Shown here: positions 11,101 to 23,700 of the stretch, in pieces
Layout of the letters: each line of letters starts with the position of its first letter
How positions within the stretch are numbered: position 1 is the stretch's first letter
Notes under the pieces: model-generated
The model's database searches: none
Told to the model about the DNA's origin: nothing
The model's input: the letters and a program-made list of their open reading frames with translations, nothing else
From: Nemopilema nomurai
Lineage: Eukaryota; Cnidaria; Scyphozoa; Rhizostomeae; Rhizostomatidae
Direction of reading: 5' to 3'
Assembly (NCBI GenBank): GCA_003864495.1
Contig: ML133452.1
Coordinates: 533,672-597,671 of the forward strand
DNA: 64,000 bases
Made by a program: the position numbers and the translations under genes

Positions 11101-14100
11101 CAATCAGGGATGATAAAATCCGAAACCAGGTAGAATCTTTGACTATTGTAATTGTATTGATGGAAGATCTACAGAAGTGCAAGTTGCTTGGAGCAATAAA
11201 CTAGAGTACTTTGACAAATAGACAAGGTGCCTTTCATTAGCTGGGGCTGGCCAAACACCTCCCAAAATAGCGACTGACCCTTTGCCATCTAGTTTAGCGA
11301 TCGACTTGTTTCACGAGCCATCGTGGCTATTTCGCTTTGGTTACGAGTTTTAAAACAGCAAATTAATACAAACCGTGCGGCCGGAAATGCCGATTAACAC
11401 TAAATTTGTGGGATGATTGAGCAAATACCACACCAATGCAGAGTTTACTGGCACTGGTAAGTCGAGTGGCAGTTAGATGTGCCTGTTGATGTGGCCGAAA
11501 CTTCCTTACCTCAGACATGTACCGCTCACCATCTTGCCCGTAGATGGTTTCCTCGATTTCTAGCGGCATCGCCACCAATTCCTCTTTCTTTAAAGTATCA
11601 TCCCCTGTCTGCATGTTGGAACCAGAAACACCTAAAATAAAATTGTAATCATGCAAATCATTTGGACCATCTTTACCGGGTTAATCGTAAAACCAGAAAG
11701 CCCATGACTGGGATACTTTGTGGCTACCATGATAAAAGTGAAATTGGAGGCAAACAGTTGTAGGTCCTGAACAAGTGAACTGAACATTTCACTGCACATG
11801 ATGTTGGACAACTTATACAAAGTTCAGTGGCAAGTGGCCAAATTAACTGAACAATCCCCTGAACATCTTTCCGAACGTTTTCATGTGAGGCTAAAGGAAC
11901 CTCGATTTCATGATTGTATCTTGGCGCCAAAAATTATAATATCGATAAGGGCTTCAAAATAGAAGTATGAACAAGTGCTTTGCGCTACAAAACTCCACAA
12001 TAGCAAGGAATAGCGGAACGTTTGCATACTAAAAGTACTTTTCGTCCGACACTCCTCAGAGTATGCAAACGACGGAAAATAACCAAAAGCTGATTGGAAA
12101 ATTCCACTCAGAATTTAGCATGGTAGTTTCGTACGCCGTACTCAAGCGAGCGTACGAAAACGATATGTGCAGTGCGAATTATTCAGAGCAACCTGGGTAC
12201 CAGTCGTGGTCACAGGGCTGCCATACCAGGCCGAGGTCGCTGAAACTTTTGCAAACGCGATGAGGACGACAGAATGAGGAGCAGCTCACGGTGCTAGGCA
12301 CAAATGAAGATACTTCGCGAGCAATTAAGACACAGAAATTGTTCTCGTAGCTTACCATCACTCAGCTTCTGTTTGGTCTCTGTGTGGATAATGAGGTTGA
12401 TTAACGTCATGTGCAAATGACCGAATTCTTGCGCCTGCGCAGAGCTCCATCGCCTAACGAAGCGCTGGTCCTATAAGGGACATGCATGCGTATCAGTAAT
12501 CAAACATCGCCAACACTGCTGTATTATTTCAATTAAAGTGAGTCATACTTTGCAATACGGGAACTGCACTTCTGTTTTCTAAATCTAGCACGATGACCCA
12601 GTATTCTTAAGCTAAGAGTATAGCATGGGTTCCCATACTAATTGTCTAGATTCTACAACGAGCAATTTTGAGTAATTATCATGGCTAAGTGCCACTTAAT
12701 TGCACAAGACGACGATAAAAAGAGACCTATCATAAGGGGTAAAAGTCTACTATAGTGAAATAGCTGATAGACTATTTGTTATACAATACAATACTAGATC
12801 TCGCACAACCTCAGCAGAAGAACTCGAGATGTAAGATATGGGTGCTTCATGAAATGAAATTAAGAATGAAAGAACGTTACCATGATGTTTATCATTAAAT
12901 TTTGAAAAATGAAACTTGATGCAGTTACAGGATATTAAAAAGTAAACACACCTTTCTATGAGCAGATGGGCCAAGAAGGAAATAGATGAATTTCTTGAAA
13001 ATCATCTTAGAGTACAGCGAATTCAATGCTGATGAGCCCTGAAAAAGCAACATAGCCAGCAAACATTACATGAAAGCTTGGGGGAACGTTTCATTTGAAT
13101 GAAAAGGCTTTTTGGGGAAATCTGTCGAATGCCTATCTACCGTTTCAGCTAAGCTGATAATTTTGCTTGCTGGCTTTTTAAGGCTTCTTAGCGTAATCAG
13201 AAACCAAGAAAGTCGTACACGTGGAACTAGCTGGAGAGTCAGGTATAAAGGACATTGTTCACTCATTTTCTAACTATCTCGCTCAAGTCATCCTCACAAA
13301 CGTCATCTTCCAGCATATAACAATGCCATCGAGGTGTGTGTGTGGAATAATAGCCACGTGTCGACGAATTAAGAATGAACTGACTCACCAAACAAGAATA
13401 CTTGTGAAAGAACTCGAAGTACTGGTTGCTCTGCCTGCAATTGCTGATGACGTTTGTGTCAACCAGGTCAATCAATTGTCCGATGACCTTTTCGACCAAC
13501 GGATCGAAGCACTAAGTGGAATATACAAAGCATCACAAATACAAACACCACCAAAGGCCTGCCTACATGCATAAGAACATTACATTATTCACTGCTTCTA
13601 TCGTTTGCTTCTCGCATTTCTAGTGGCATCTCTTCACGCATTCCAGTTACTTACTCCGGCTGTTCTAAGTTCTACGTACGACGGCTGTAAATATAGACTA
13701 TAATTAAGGTCGCCCATTATTGCTCAACCAAAAGGTGACGTGTTCTCAGTTAAAAAATAAACGCCGTTTGTAATTCCTATTGTTCAAATTCCTATCAAAA
13801 TACATTAAAAGTTGTATTTCTACCTGTTCAGGTTTGGCACAACAACAAGAAATTTCTAACAACGGGTGCCGTACTGTTATTACAGGAACGTCAAAGTAGC
13901 AAATAATTGAAATTATGGTGGCGCTTTCAAAGAAGGCTGTCCAAGAAAGCTGTTGCGAATTGCAAAGTCAATGTTGACACGAAGACCCACATTCGACCCC
14001 GGGCGAACCATCAATTTTTTTAGCCTATAGTTGAACTGAACTATATCAGACTTTGACAACGGATAGATTTTTAGTTGGCTTTCTTTGCCCGCTGATTTCC

Positions 14101-17100
14101 GACAATCAAAGTTGTGCTTGGGGCGCATCCGGGATAAGCCAGACCATTTCCTCGTCATTGCCACACTCAATGAATTTTGAGTGAATTAAGAAACTCAACA
14201 ATTTCAAGGACAGGTAGCTTTAGCTGCAATTAACGGAAACCAATACGGAAGCAACCAGAGGGATAGTTGACTTATCAAAGAACGAAGAACTTTAATAACT
14301 AGAGATCAAATGGTTTCCACAAGCCTTTGAAATCGTACTCCTACAAAACCTAGTACGAAAAAGCCAAATAATAAGCTGAACCAAATAAGAGAAGAGCAAA
14401 AGGGTTTTTGTCCAATGCGGATTCCTACAACTTCCACCTGCATGGGAAAAAGGGCTCCTGCTTGATTGAAATGACTCAAACGTGATGGAAGGATTCTAAT
14501 GAGATGGGAAACTTACTGGGTCAGTCGATGATAATGAGCAGTCGAACACAGTGATAAGCAGGTCACAGAATCCAGATCGAATTTCTTTATCCGGGCATTC
14601 TACCAAATAGGGCCTAGAATTTTAAAGATAACATATGATTTAACAACACAAAACAAACATCGTGGCCCAATTAATTAAAGATAAAATTTTATGAATTAAA
14701 GATGACATTATTAGTAAAAAATTAACACCAAATTTAAATCAAGTTGATGCTACCGGTTAGATTTGGTTACTGGCTAAATGATGAAAAAATAAATTTCACT
14801 TGAAGAAGCAATGTACGGTTAGAAACTATGGAAAGCTCCTTAGAATGAAAACTTTCTTATGTGAATTATTTGACATTATGATTTAAATCCTAAGTAAATC
14901 CAAGTGGACAGACAACACAACATCTTGGATTTTGCTCGCCTGATTATTTCCTTCATGAACACCTCTTTGCTTAATAAGGAAGCGATACGCTGGATATCAA
15001 CATTACTGACGAAAATGCCACTTTGAACCTATGAATATTTTCATTACCCAAGATATTCTTTGGCTCGATCTCCGGCTAACAAGTTCATGAACCACAAACA
15101 GGATTCCGGACTCATTCGCAGCAATTTGTCGAGTGTTCGTACCAAACATGGAAATCCATCCTATGAGGACAAACAATTTTTATTAACAGCATTAATTGCA
15201 AAACTAATGCCAGGGGAGAACATACAATGACGCATAAGAGGTGACCCCATATGATGCGAACAATTTGCTTCAAATGGTTTAGTAGAGCTCCAAACCACGA
15301 GTCTAGAGAGACGATCCATATTCATCGAATTTTAAAGGGGATGCCTCTCAGTGGTTGGGAAAGTAGAATCTTCATCTCCATTCTTGTTGTTTTTGACATC
15401 GATCAACGAGGGATTATTGTCCTAATGAAATTCGGGACTTGGAGATAAAGCTGATACAATACTCTAGGCATGATTCGAGCCCAAAGATAACAAAGGGAAT
15501 GATGGGCGAGTATTACCTCAGGTTTTTCGTCGTCCTGAAGTAAGTATTGAAAAGAAACTGGGCGGCAAGCTGAAAACTGCAAAGGGCAATGTTCTTCTGC
15601 GCCTGATCATTGAGGTCTCCAATATTATCCTGTAAAACCATTTGATAATTAACATAAATTGTTCGACTGAGAAGCGGATAAATGCTAGAAGTAAGATGTT
15701 CTCACGGTAAGAAAATTGTAAAGGTGAATCTTTAAACGCGGGGTCAATCTATAAACCTGAGGCCCTGAAAGTGTGATCGGTGTTAAAAGATGACCTGATG
15801 GTTAGGTTGAGCTGTGACTGAAAATGAATATCAACACGTGCGGTGGTATTAGCGGCTTTTTACGCTCAGAGTACCTTCTAAGCCTACACTGAGACTGTTA
15901 GATGAACCTTTAAATCTTTAGATCATCATAACGCATCTAAACACGTATCTTGTTGCATTGTACCGAAGCCGAACAGCATTTGCCGTCAAAGAAAAACGAC
16001 TGGCGAACGCTACTTGCTTTCATGAGCCATAAATCCCCCACCCCCCGTGGCTTCTTTTTCCCACTAGGTTTCAAAGTGCTCCCCCAGCAGGCATACCCTA
16101 TACGACCATAGTCTTACCAAACAGATTCTATTCAGGGAGCTGGTTATCGTTTTTTCTTTGGAGACTTTTTTCTGTTATGTCTTATGTGCAAAGCGACAAC
16201 TTTCTTTCATGGCCTCGATGGTCCTTTCTTAATGAATAAAATCGCATCACATCTTCAAAAAAGTGACTTTGGCAATGATACGTAGTGATAAGTAGTCAAC
16301 GTTAGTAGTGACATCTCTGGCACATGTCCTATTATAGATGATAACCCAGTCTCAAGAGAGAGCACTGCATTATTTTGAATTAAAAAATAATATCTATGTT
16401 GACTGGAAGTTATTGCTTGAAAGTGCAACTATTTCTAAAATACCGGAAACGAAAATTGACAACTTGGACATTTCGAGTAATATCAACGTTCGTGGTGCAA
16501 AGAACAAGTTGGCTTGACGTTACAATAAATCCGCACGCCTGAATTGTATTGAGTTGCAGTGTATTTTAAAATCGGGCGACATATGTCCGTTGAATCACTT
16601 TAAAGCGGGTAGAGTTCGTTCTACACTGCATCGGGAATCTTATAACTTAAGTCAAACAGTTATCTTCAGTAGAGTAAAGCACAGTTAAGTCGCTTGTTGA
16701 AACCCTCGGCCTTCTTACTAACTTCACATGGAAAGCTTTAAAAACACACAAGAGAAATGGATGGTGCGATAACTAGCAAAAAAAGAAGCAATCAATAAAG
16801 TTCAATATATTTAAAAACCTACCAAATTGCAAGAGCACAAATCGTAGACAAATTGGAAGTAATCTTCGTTATATACGTCACGATTCTGCATGAACTGTAG
16901 GTTATCTTCCAAAACCTAGAATAAAGTGAAATACAGTGTAGAAAATACAGAAAACTGCATTTTCAATGGCAAAAATGTCAACAACATGCGAATTGGTTTT
17001 ACATGAGCTATGTTGGTTACATGAACCAGAAAATTGTGTTTACAAATTAATGTTCTTCAAAATTCAAGGAACTCACAAGCCTTCTTATACTTGGAGGAAT

Positions 17101-17749
17101 CTTGTCACTAAATATCCCCCGCCTCTCACCACGCCTGATCAGTGCTGAGAGTTGACTTAAGCTGTCTGTTCTGCCAGGAGACGGGGGTCCAGAGCTCGTG
17201 GAAGATGTAGGAGATGATGGTACAGACCTAAAATCATATCATGCTTTTAAGGCAACGAAAGAATCTTAATAATCTTCATAGAAAGTTAGGTATCACGTGA
17301 ATAAGATATAAACGTAAAGATAAGGGGTAAGGGGTCATGAATTATGGTATTACATCATGTGATTCGGTTCACATTTTAAGCCGTTTTACAGGGTCAAATT
17401 TTGTCGAATTCAATCGAACGTGTTCTATTCCGTTCGAAAAAATCGAATGCATCATACTGCTGCTATCTCAAAAGTACACTGACAACGAACAGCAGACCAG
17501 GGCTTCTTTTTCTTTCTAAAGTGCAATTAGGCAATGGACTAAGCCTTTTGGTTCTTGGATTCTCACCCTTGACCTTTGCACCAACTCAACTTCGGCATAC
17601 AACTCACCTTCGCCGTTCCTGGAGCTCTTCCCGCAGAAGTTCCCTGGATCCAGTTCTTGGCAAATTACTGACAAAGGTTTTGTCGATAGCCTCATAGAAC
17701 AACATGTAAGCGTTCCAATTGCGTGTGCGATTTTCCGGATATTGACTGT
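5188..17749 (-). CDS. USP24: USP24 exons 48-64: C-terminal helical region and stop
   Basis: Exons: 17608-17749, 17077-17227, 16823-16915, 15517-15629, 15048-15160, 14516-14613, 13389-13511, 12952-13038, 12356-12470, 11510-11631, 9491-9604, 8843-8908, 7577-7662, 6748-6810, 6165-6240, 5644-5730, 5188-5343. Landmarks: [11 protein letters not shown], a Ser/Pro-rich loop, [47 protein letters not shown] and a divergent tail ending [10 protein letters not shown]. Stop codon at 5188-5190. Exon 7577-7662 appears to use the weak donor GTTGTT, because a nearby GTATGT gives the wrong phase. The extreme C-terminus differs from vertebrates in sequence and is shorter. Confidence 0.87.
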
Positions 17750-20700
17750 CTAGCAAAGTGGAGGAAAATCTGATACCAACTAGGTACTTGTGAAATTCTG
17801 CGACAAAGTTCTAGGACATAATTCTAATTACAAAAGTTTATGTATGTCTACAAAGATGTTACAAAGACCAAAAGTATTTCTGCAAAAGCATTATAACATA
17901 AAGAAACGGAGGATTACCCCATTGCAGTAATTATTTCCATAGAAATAATTTTTTTTGGGCAAAAAGCTGAAAGGTACCAATAAACACAAGCGTGTCATAA
18001 ACAGGCCCTTCTAGACGGGATATTCTAGCGTAAATGTACACATGAAATGGTATGACTTACTTTTATCTTGCCTAGACACCTTGTAGGAGCCTCCAAAACA
18101 CTCATTTTCGAGGCTTGCATCCGTCATTTCAAATTCTTCCACTGTTGTGTCGTTGAACTTGTACCATCGCTTAACGTGTCCCGTGCTTGTTCTGTGAAGA
18201 TACATACATATAAACATCTCTGTGAGCGTAGACAAATTAAACGGCGAAGAAAAGCTACATTGTGTCTACAAAATAGGCGAAATATCACAATTTTATCAAT
18301 ATTGCATGGCGAAATATCACAATTTTATCAATATTGCATGGCGAAATATCACAATTTTATCAATATTGCATGGCGAAATATCACAATTTTATCAATATTG
18401 CATGGCGAAATATCACAATTTTATCAATATTGCATGGCGAAATATCACAATTTTATCAATATTGCATGGCAAAATATCTCAATTTTATCAATATTGCATG
18501 GCGAAATATCACAATTTTATCAATATTGCATGGCGAAATATCACAATTTTATCAATATTGCATGGCCGCATCTATTTGTATCAGCTCCCTGCAAAGAGGT
18601 GACTTGAAAATCTTATCATGGTGACAACTTCAGGGCATTCAGGAACTGCGAAATTCTGGAATTGGGGAATCTGCTATCCACTAGCTACCTGAACAAAGCT
18701 CTTCTTCTCATAGCCTGCAATGATGGGCTAGATAACTCGTCATGTTTCAATTGGTCCACGAAATCCTCTAGCTAAATTGGGGCTCCAGCTTTCAAATACA
18801 TGACATGCAGCATATTGATGGGAATGGCAGTGAGTCATATTGCGGAAGCCTTTAGACCCATGACATGAAACGAGTCGAACTACTACAAGTTGAATGACAT
18901 GCGAAATGTTGAACCGCAAACCTATTCTTTATAAAAGAGTGGTAATGTCCGGCATTAGCCTGTCCGGTATGCTCAATCATTCCCACTAGTTCGTAAACAA
19001 CTGTTTTGTTATGCAACAAGATAAATCGCAAACCTGTTTTTAACAAACGAGTAGTAGTGTCCAGCGTTAGCCTGTCCGATGTGAACAATAATCCCCACTA
19101 GTTCGTAAAAGCATTGGTCCGATGACGAGTCCCTGTCGGACAAATTGTTGTCCAAGCCTGTGGTTTTTTCGTTTTTGGACATTCCCTGGGTAGTGAATGG
19201 TTGCACGTCCAATATCCATGGGAACTGAAATACAACATTGAAATGAAATCACACATGCGCTGTAAAACACACCAATCTAGCTTCCTACGAAATTCATAAA
19301 CCGATAATTGATAACAGTTTCCGAAAAGCATATCTTACATATAATCAATAAAAACTTCAAGATTTAGGATTAGGCACCTGGATAAATTGATTGCTTACGA
19401 GTGGATTGCATTATTTTCACCCATCTGCTTCAAATCCATGGGTCGATACTAAATATACTCTGTCGAAAAAGCAGTGGGGATAAGATAAGAACTAAGAGAA
19501 GTCTCGTCTAACTTTCTGCCCTGAGTTACCTGAAAATAATCATCAAACTTGATTGGCCTTCCAGCCTCCCAATCATACCACAGCCTCTTCAACTGAATGA
19601 CAAGCACTTGAGGCAGCGACTTGATGCGCAATCGTTTTGTTGTCGTCCTCTACAAACAGAAAAAAAAGCGCTGACAGTTGCATTGAAAACAGTCTGCACT
19701 CAATTAGATAGAGTAGTGGCAAGTCATTTAATAACGGAGCAGAAAAAGCAGGAGATGAAATTCTGAACAAATGTTCCATAAAAATAGAAAAAAAACTGAG
19801 TAATAAAAAGTATGATAAAATAATAAATGAAAAGCACGTCTAAAAGGTTTCTACATCTGAAGCATAGAGGTAGAAGAAAATGGCATGTTTACAAGAATGC
19901 ACAGAGTAGTAAAGAAGGCCATAAACTACGGTTGAAACAGCTAAAAGACATTTCATTGATTACCACCCCTTTTGATTCGAACCTTGACAGGCGTTCATAG
20001 ACTTGGCGCCCTCGCACCATCAAAGCTTTCTTAGAAGTCATTCCTCGATCGATATAACTATGCAATGAATTTCTGTTTGAACAACAACGCTCAATTTCTT
20101 TAAAAAAAATAAGAAATTTTTGCCTCCATCACAATGTTTCTTTTCAAACGCCTTGCTTGCGACCAAAAGCCCTGGGTAACCGCTGGTGACAAGATAGCTT
20201 GAGCATTTGCTTTACTTAAAAATACCGCAAATGGAAATGCTTATCTACAGAGAGGGATTATTGGAAAGAAGAGAGAAAAAGAATACTCACGTTTTCCCTG
20301 CATTTTTCACAGTAATAAGCATTGTCACCTTCCATTATCTCGTCTGTCATGTATTGCTCCAATGAAGATTCAAGGGTGCGGCACTTAACCGTGACTGGTA
20401 TTGAGTGGAACTCTTGCTCCCGTTCATACCTAGAAAAGAGTTGGATACCTCAATAGAGGCTGCAGATCTCCTACGGAAGAGCAACTATTGGCAAAAGTGA
20501 ATCAACCCATTCCAGCTTCAAAGTCCCAAAAATAGAAAGCTGACCATTTACCTTACACATCCTTATTCTGCTATAATTTAGTTGAAAAAAAAACAGTTTT
20601 AATGGAAGAAAATGTAGTTTCATGTAAACAAGCAAGTTGAGAAGCGAACGATGACTGTGCTTAGGATTCGTTAAGTAACTTGACAGGAGAGTGACTCAGG

Positions 20701-23700
20701 AAGTTCTCAACAACCTTAAAAGAATGCGTCAAACATCGGTCCACAGCAAATCACGTTAAACATAATCAAATTTTAGAATAAGATTAATAAGCACTAACCG
20801 ATGTGGGCATTCTTTGCATATCTTTTGGTCCGAGAACATTCCACAAAAGGTTTTCTTGAATATTTCTTCATGGCCAAATTTCTACGTGAGAAAAATTTGA
20901 AAACAGCTGCAGTGTGTAAACTTCAACAAGCATAAAAACACTGAAATAAAAATTATCGTTTAAAAAAATGTCAAGAAATTTGCTATGAGAACTCTAAAAA
21001 TGTAAAAAATTGGTTCGATATTTCATATCAAAATTTTAGGCTTGAGTTTAAAAATTAAAGGCTATCACTAACTTCGCAAATATAATGATTGAAATTTGAG
21101 GTCAATAGCAGAACAATTTTTCATAAGACGTATACCTTTAGCTGTTCGTCAAGTTGGTCTGTTATGCAGGTGAAAAATTCGAACGCATCCTAGAAATAAA
21201 CTGAGGCAACTCAAAAGTCGACCAAATTTATTGTAAAAACTGTAGGCCTAGAGTTGATAATTAAAACAGTATATGGAATTGACCCCTCAAAAGCGGTCCC
21301 ATTGTATCAATTTATCTTCAGTTTTCGTGTAACCTCTTGATCATGATATTGAATTCAAAATCGACCAATACTGAATTCGGTAACGGACTGAATCCAATTA
21401 ACATTCGTTTGAAAATCAATTAATTGACCGATGTAGAAGATCTCTTTGGCTTGAGAAGCCCTTTCAAAAGACAACAGAAAAGGCTGACAAACGGAAAGCG
21501 AATGGCTTTGAATTACGCCTTTGGCCGCACTTTGCGTGCGTTTGTACCTGCTGCTCACGAACATTCACATGTTGCCCCCAGAGTTTGAAGCATTTCCAAA
21601 ACGTTTCCGGTCGGTAATACTGCATCTTTCCTTCGAGCAAATAACCAAAAATCGTCTGCATTTGGTAAAACACCCTGCCAAATCAAAAAAGGCATAACCA
21701 TAATATAACAAAAAAACATAATAACCAATTATCAATGGGGAACCATAAATGAATCTTGTGCTTGCTGGATTCCTTTCATTTCATTTTCCCTTTCTACCTT
21801 CTGATCTGTTTAATGTACAAAGCAATTGCAGATATCCAAACTTGGCGTTATTCTATCAAGCTAAAACATACCATATCAAACCTCCTATGAACCTAGAAAC
21901 TTCAACTATTGCCCCCTTTTCGCCCCCAAGCCAGGGAACCTGGTTCTATCACCCTGTGTAATTGCATGTTTCTCAAATTCAGCAATTCTTTAATTCAAGT
22001 AGCAGCTTTTAAAACATAAGACCTATGAGAATCCCACTTATGAGAATCAAGGTAAATTGACCGGCTGCAACTCTTGTAGACCCCCGCAATTAGAGAACCT
22101 CTGCAGGCTGTCTGAGCCTCCAAAATTTAAATGCAATTGAAAACCATACCCGTTGGTGTCATTGCTTGTCGCCTCATCAACTTTCATCAATGCCTTCAAA
22201 GACAAAAAATTTCAATTACAACAAGCATTTAACTGAAAACAAATATTGCAGCAAGACTGAAAGAAAACCCCGCAGAAAATATGTTTTCTACGACAAAGCG
22301 TATTTTTAAATTTTTGGTAATAGCAAAAAATTATGTTATCTATCAATATGAGATTATCATGGCGCAACAATACCTAGCCTCATGTGTGACATAGTCGAAG
22401 TTATACAAAAGTGGGTGAGCATTTTCATTGAGAAGGAAGTACATCTTTAGACGCGCGTTTTCCTCCTGGCAGAATACTCATTCACTCACTGTTTATTTCA
22501 TCAAATCCAATGCCTTATTACATCATTTTAGTACTTGGAATATACTAAGTCCTAAATCACATCAGCAAGAATTCATTGCTAGGTCCTATTCTATGATTTG
22601 TGAGCTCTGTGACTGTGAGCAATTAGGCTACCTATCAAGGACCGGATGGCCTTTCATGCCAGATCGAATTTGTGCTAGGGGCACTAGGATGCCACTAGGT
22701 CACTAGGGTCCAAAGTAAGGCGACCGTACCTCCTGGATGCCAGGTTGCATGTACAGTTGCTGAATGACGCTGTTCATGTAACAAGTTGCTCCGCCATTTT
22801 GTAGGCCGACGAATCCTCGAAGCGGCCTCGCAGCAACCGGAGGCTGAAACTACGGAAAGACAATAAAACCAATCGAATCCTGCTTTCAATGATCAACTGA
22901 ATCCCGAGGCCCCAAGATAGAGACACAACAATTTTTTGTTTTTTTTCAGCCAACAACTATAAGCGCAAAACATGTTCATAATAAAAAATTGTAGCCTAAG
23001 TGGGTGTCTATACTTAAAACAAATCCAATGAATTGCCAAATATACTTAGCATGAAAAAATTCTAGATATGGGAAGAATGACTCTGAGAAGAGCAAGTTAT
23101 AGAAGGTCTTGCAACTCTTCGTGTGGCAAAAATTTTCCATTTTACTCTATAAGCAAAAAAACTTATGCCTAGGACTCGCTTAAACAAGAAGGCAGCATCA
23201 AGATGATGAATGGCATTTGTGCCAGGTCAGTTCCTGTCTCACCTCCCATTCTTTGGACGTGCTCAAGTGGCTGTGGTGCTTGGCGATCAACTGTGCCACA
23301 ATGTCACAAAGGTTCTCGGTGCAGCCCTCAGCTAGCGTGACGAATATTTCGAAAGCAGCAATGCGACACTCTTTTGACGAGCAGCTAGAATAAAAATGAA
23401 AGGACCATGCACGTCAATTATTACACCCAACACCTTACAGCCCAACACACAACGCCACACAATACCCTTCATGCCATCATTTAATAAGTTGGATGAAGCC
23501 GAACTTTCTTTTTAGACAATAAATAATCCTTAGAAGCTAATTATAAGAAATGCATTTAACATTTAGCATTGGGAAATGAAGTTGCTTGGCTGATATACAG
23601 ATCTAGAATATACACAAAGATAATAATAATAACAAAGGCATTTTTAGAGCGCCGTATTTCCCAAAGGCTCATATGCCCTTTGTAGCATTAAATTAAACAA

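Noticed and set aside
18068..18624. Open frames of 96-179 residues with repeated INIAW/ILSILHG/YQYCMAK units
   Set aside because: They are the 32-base minisatellite read in three frames; the unit lacks stop codons, so the frames are artefacts.
18922..19000. The duplicated His-box segment as a normal mutually exclusive exon
   Set aside because: Its visible acceptor gives phase 1, while exon 45 ends in phase 0 and exon 46 in phase 2; direct joining creates a stop or frameshift. Kept only as a possible relic or unusual isoform.
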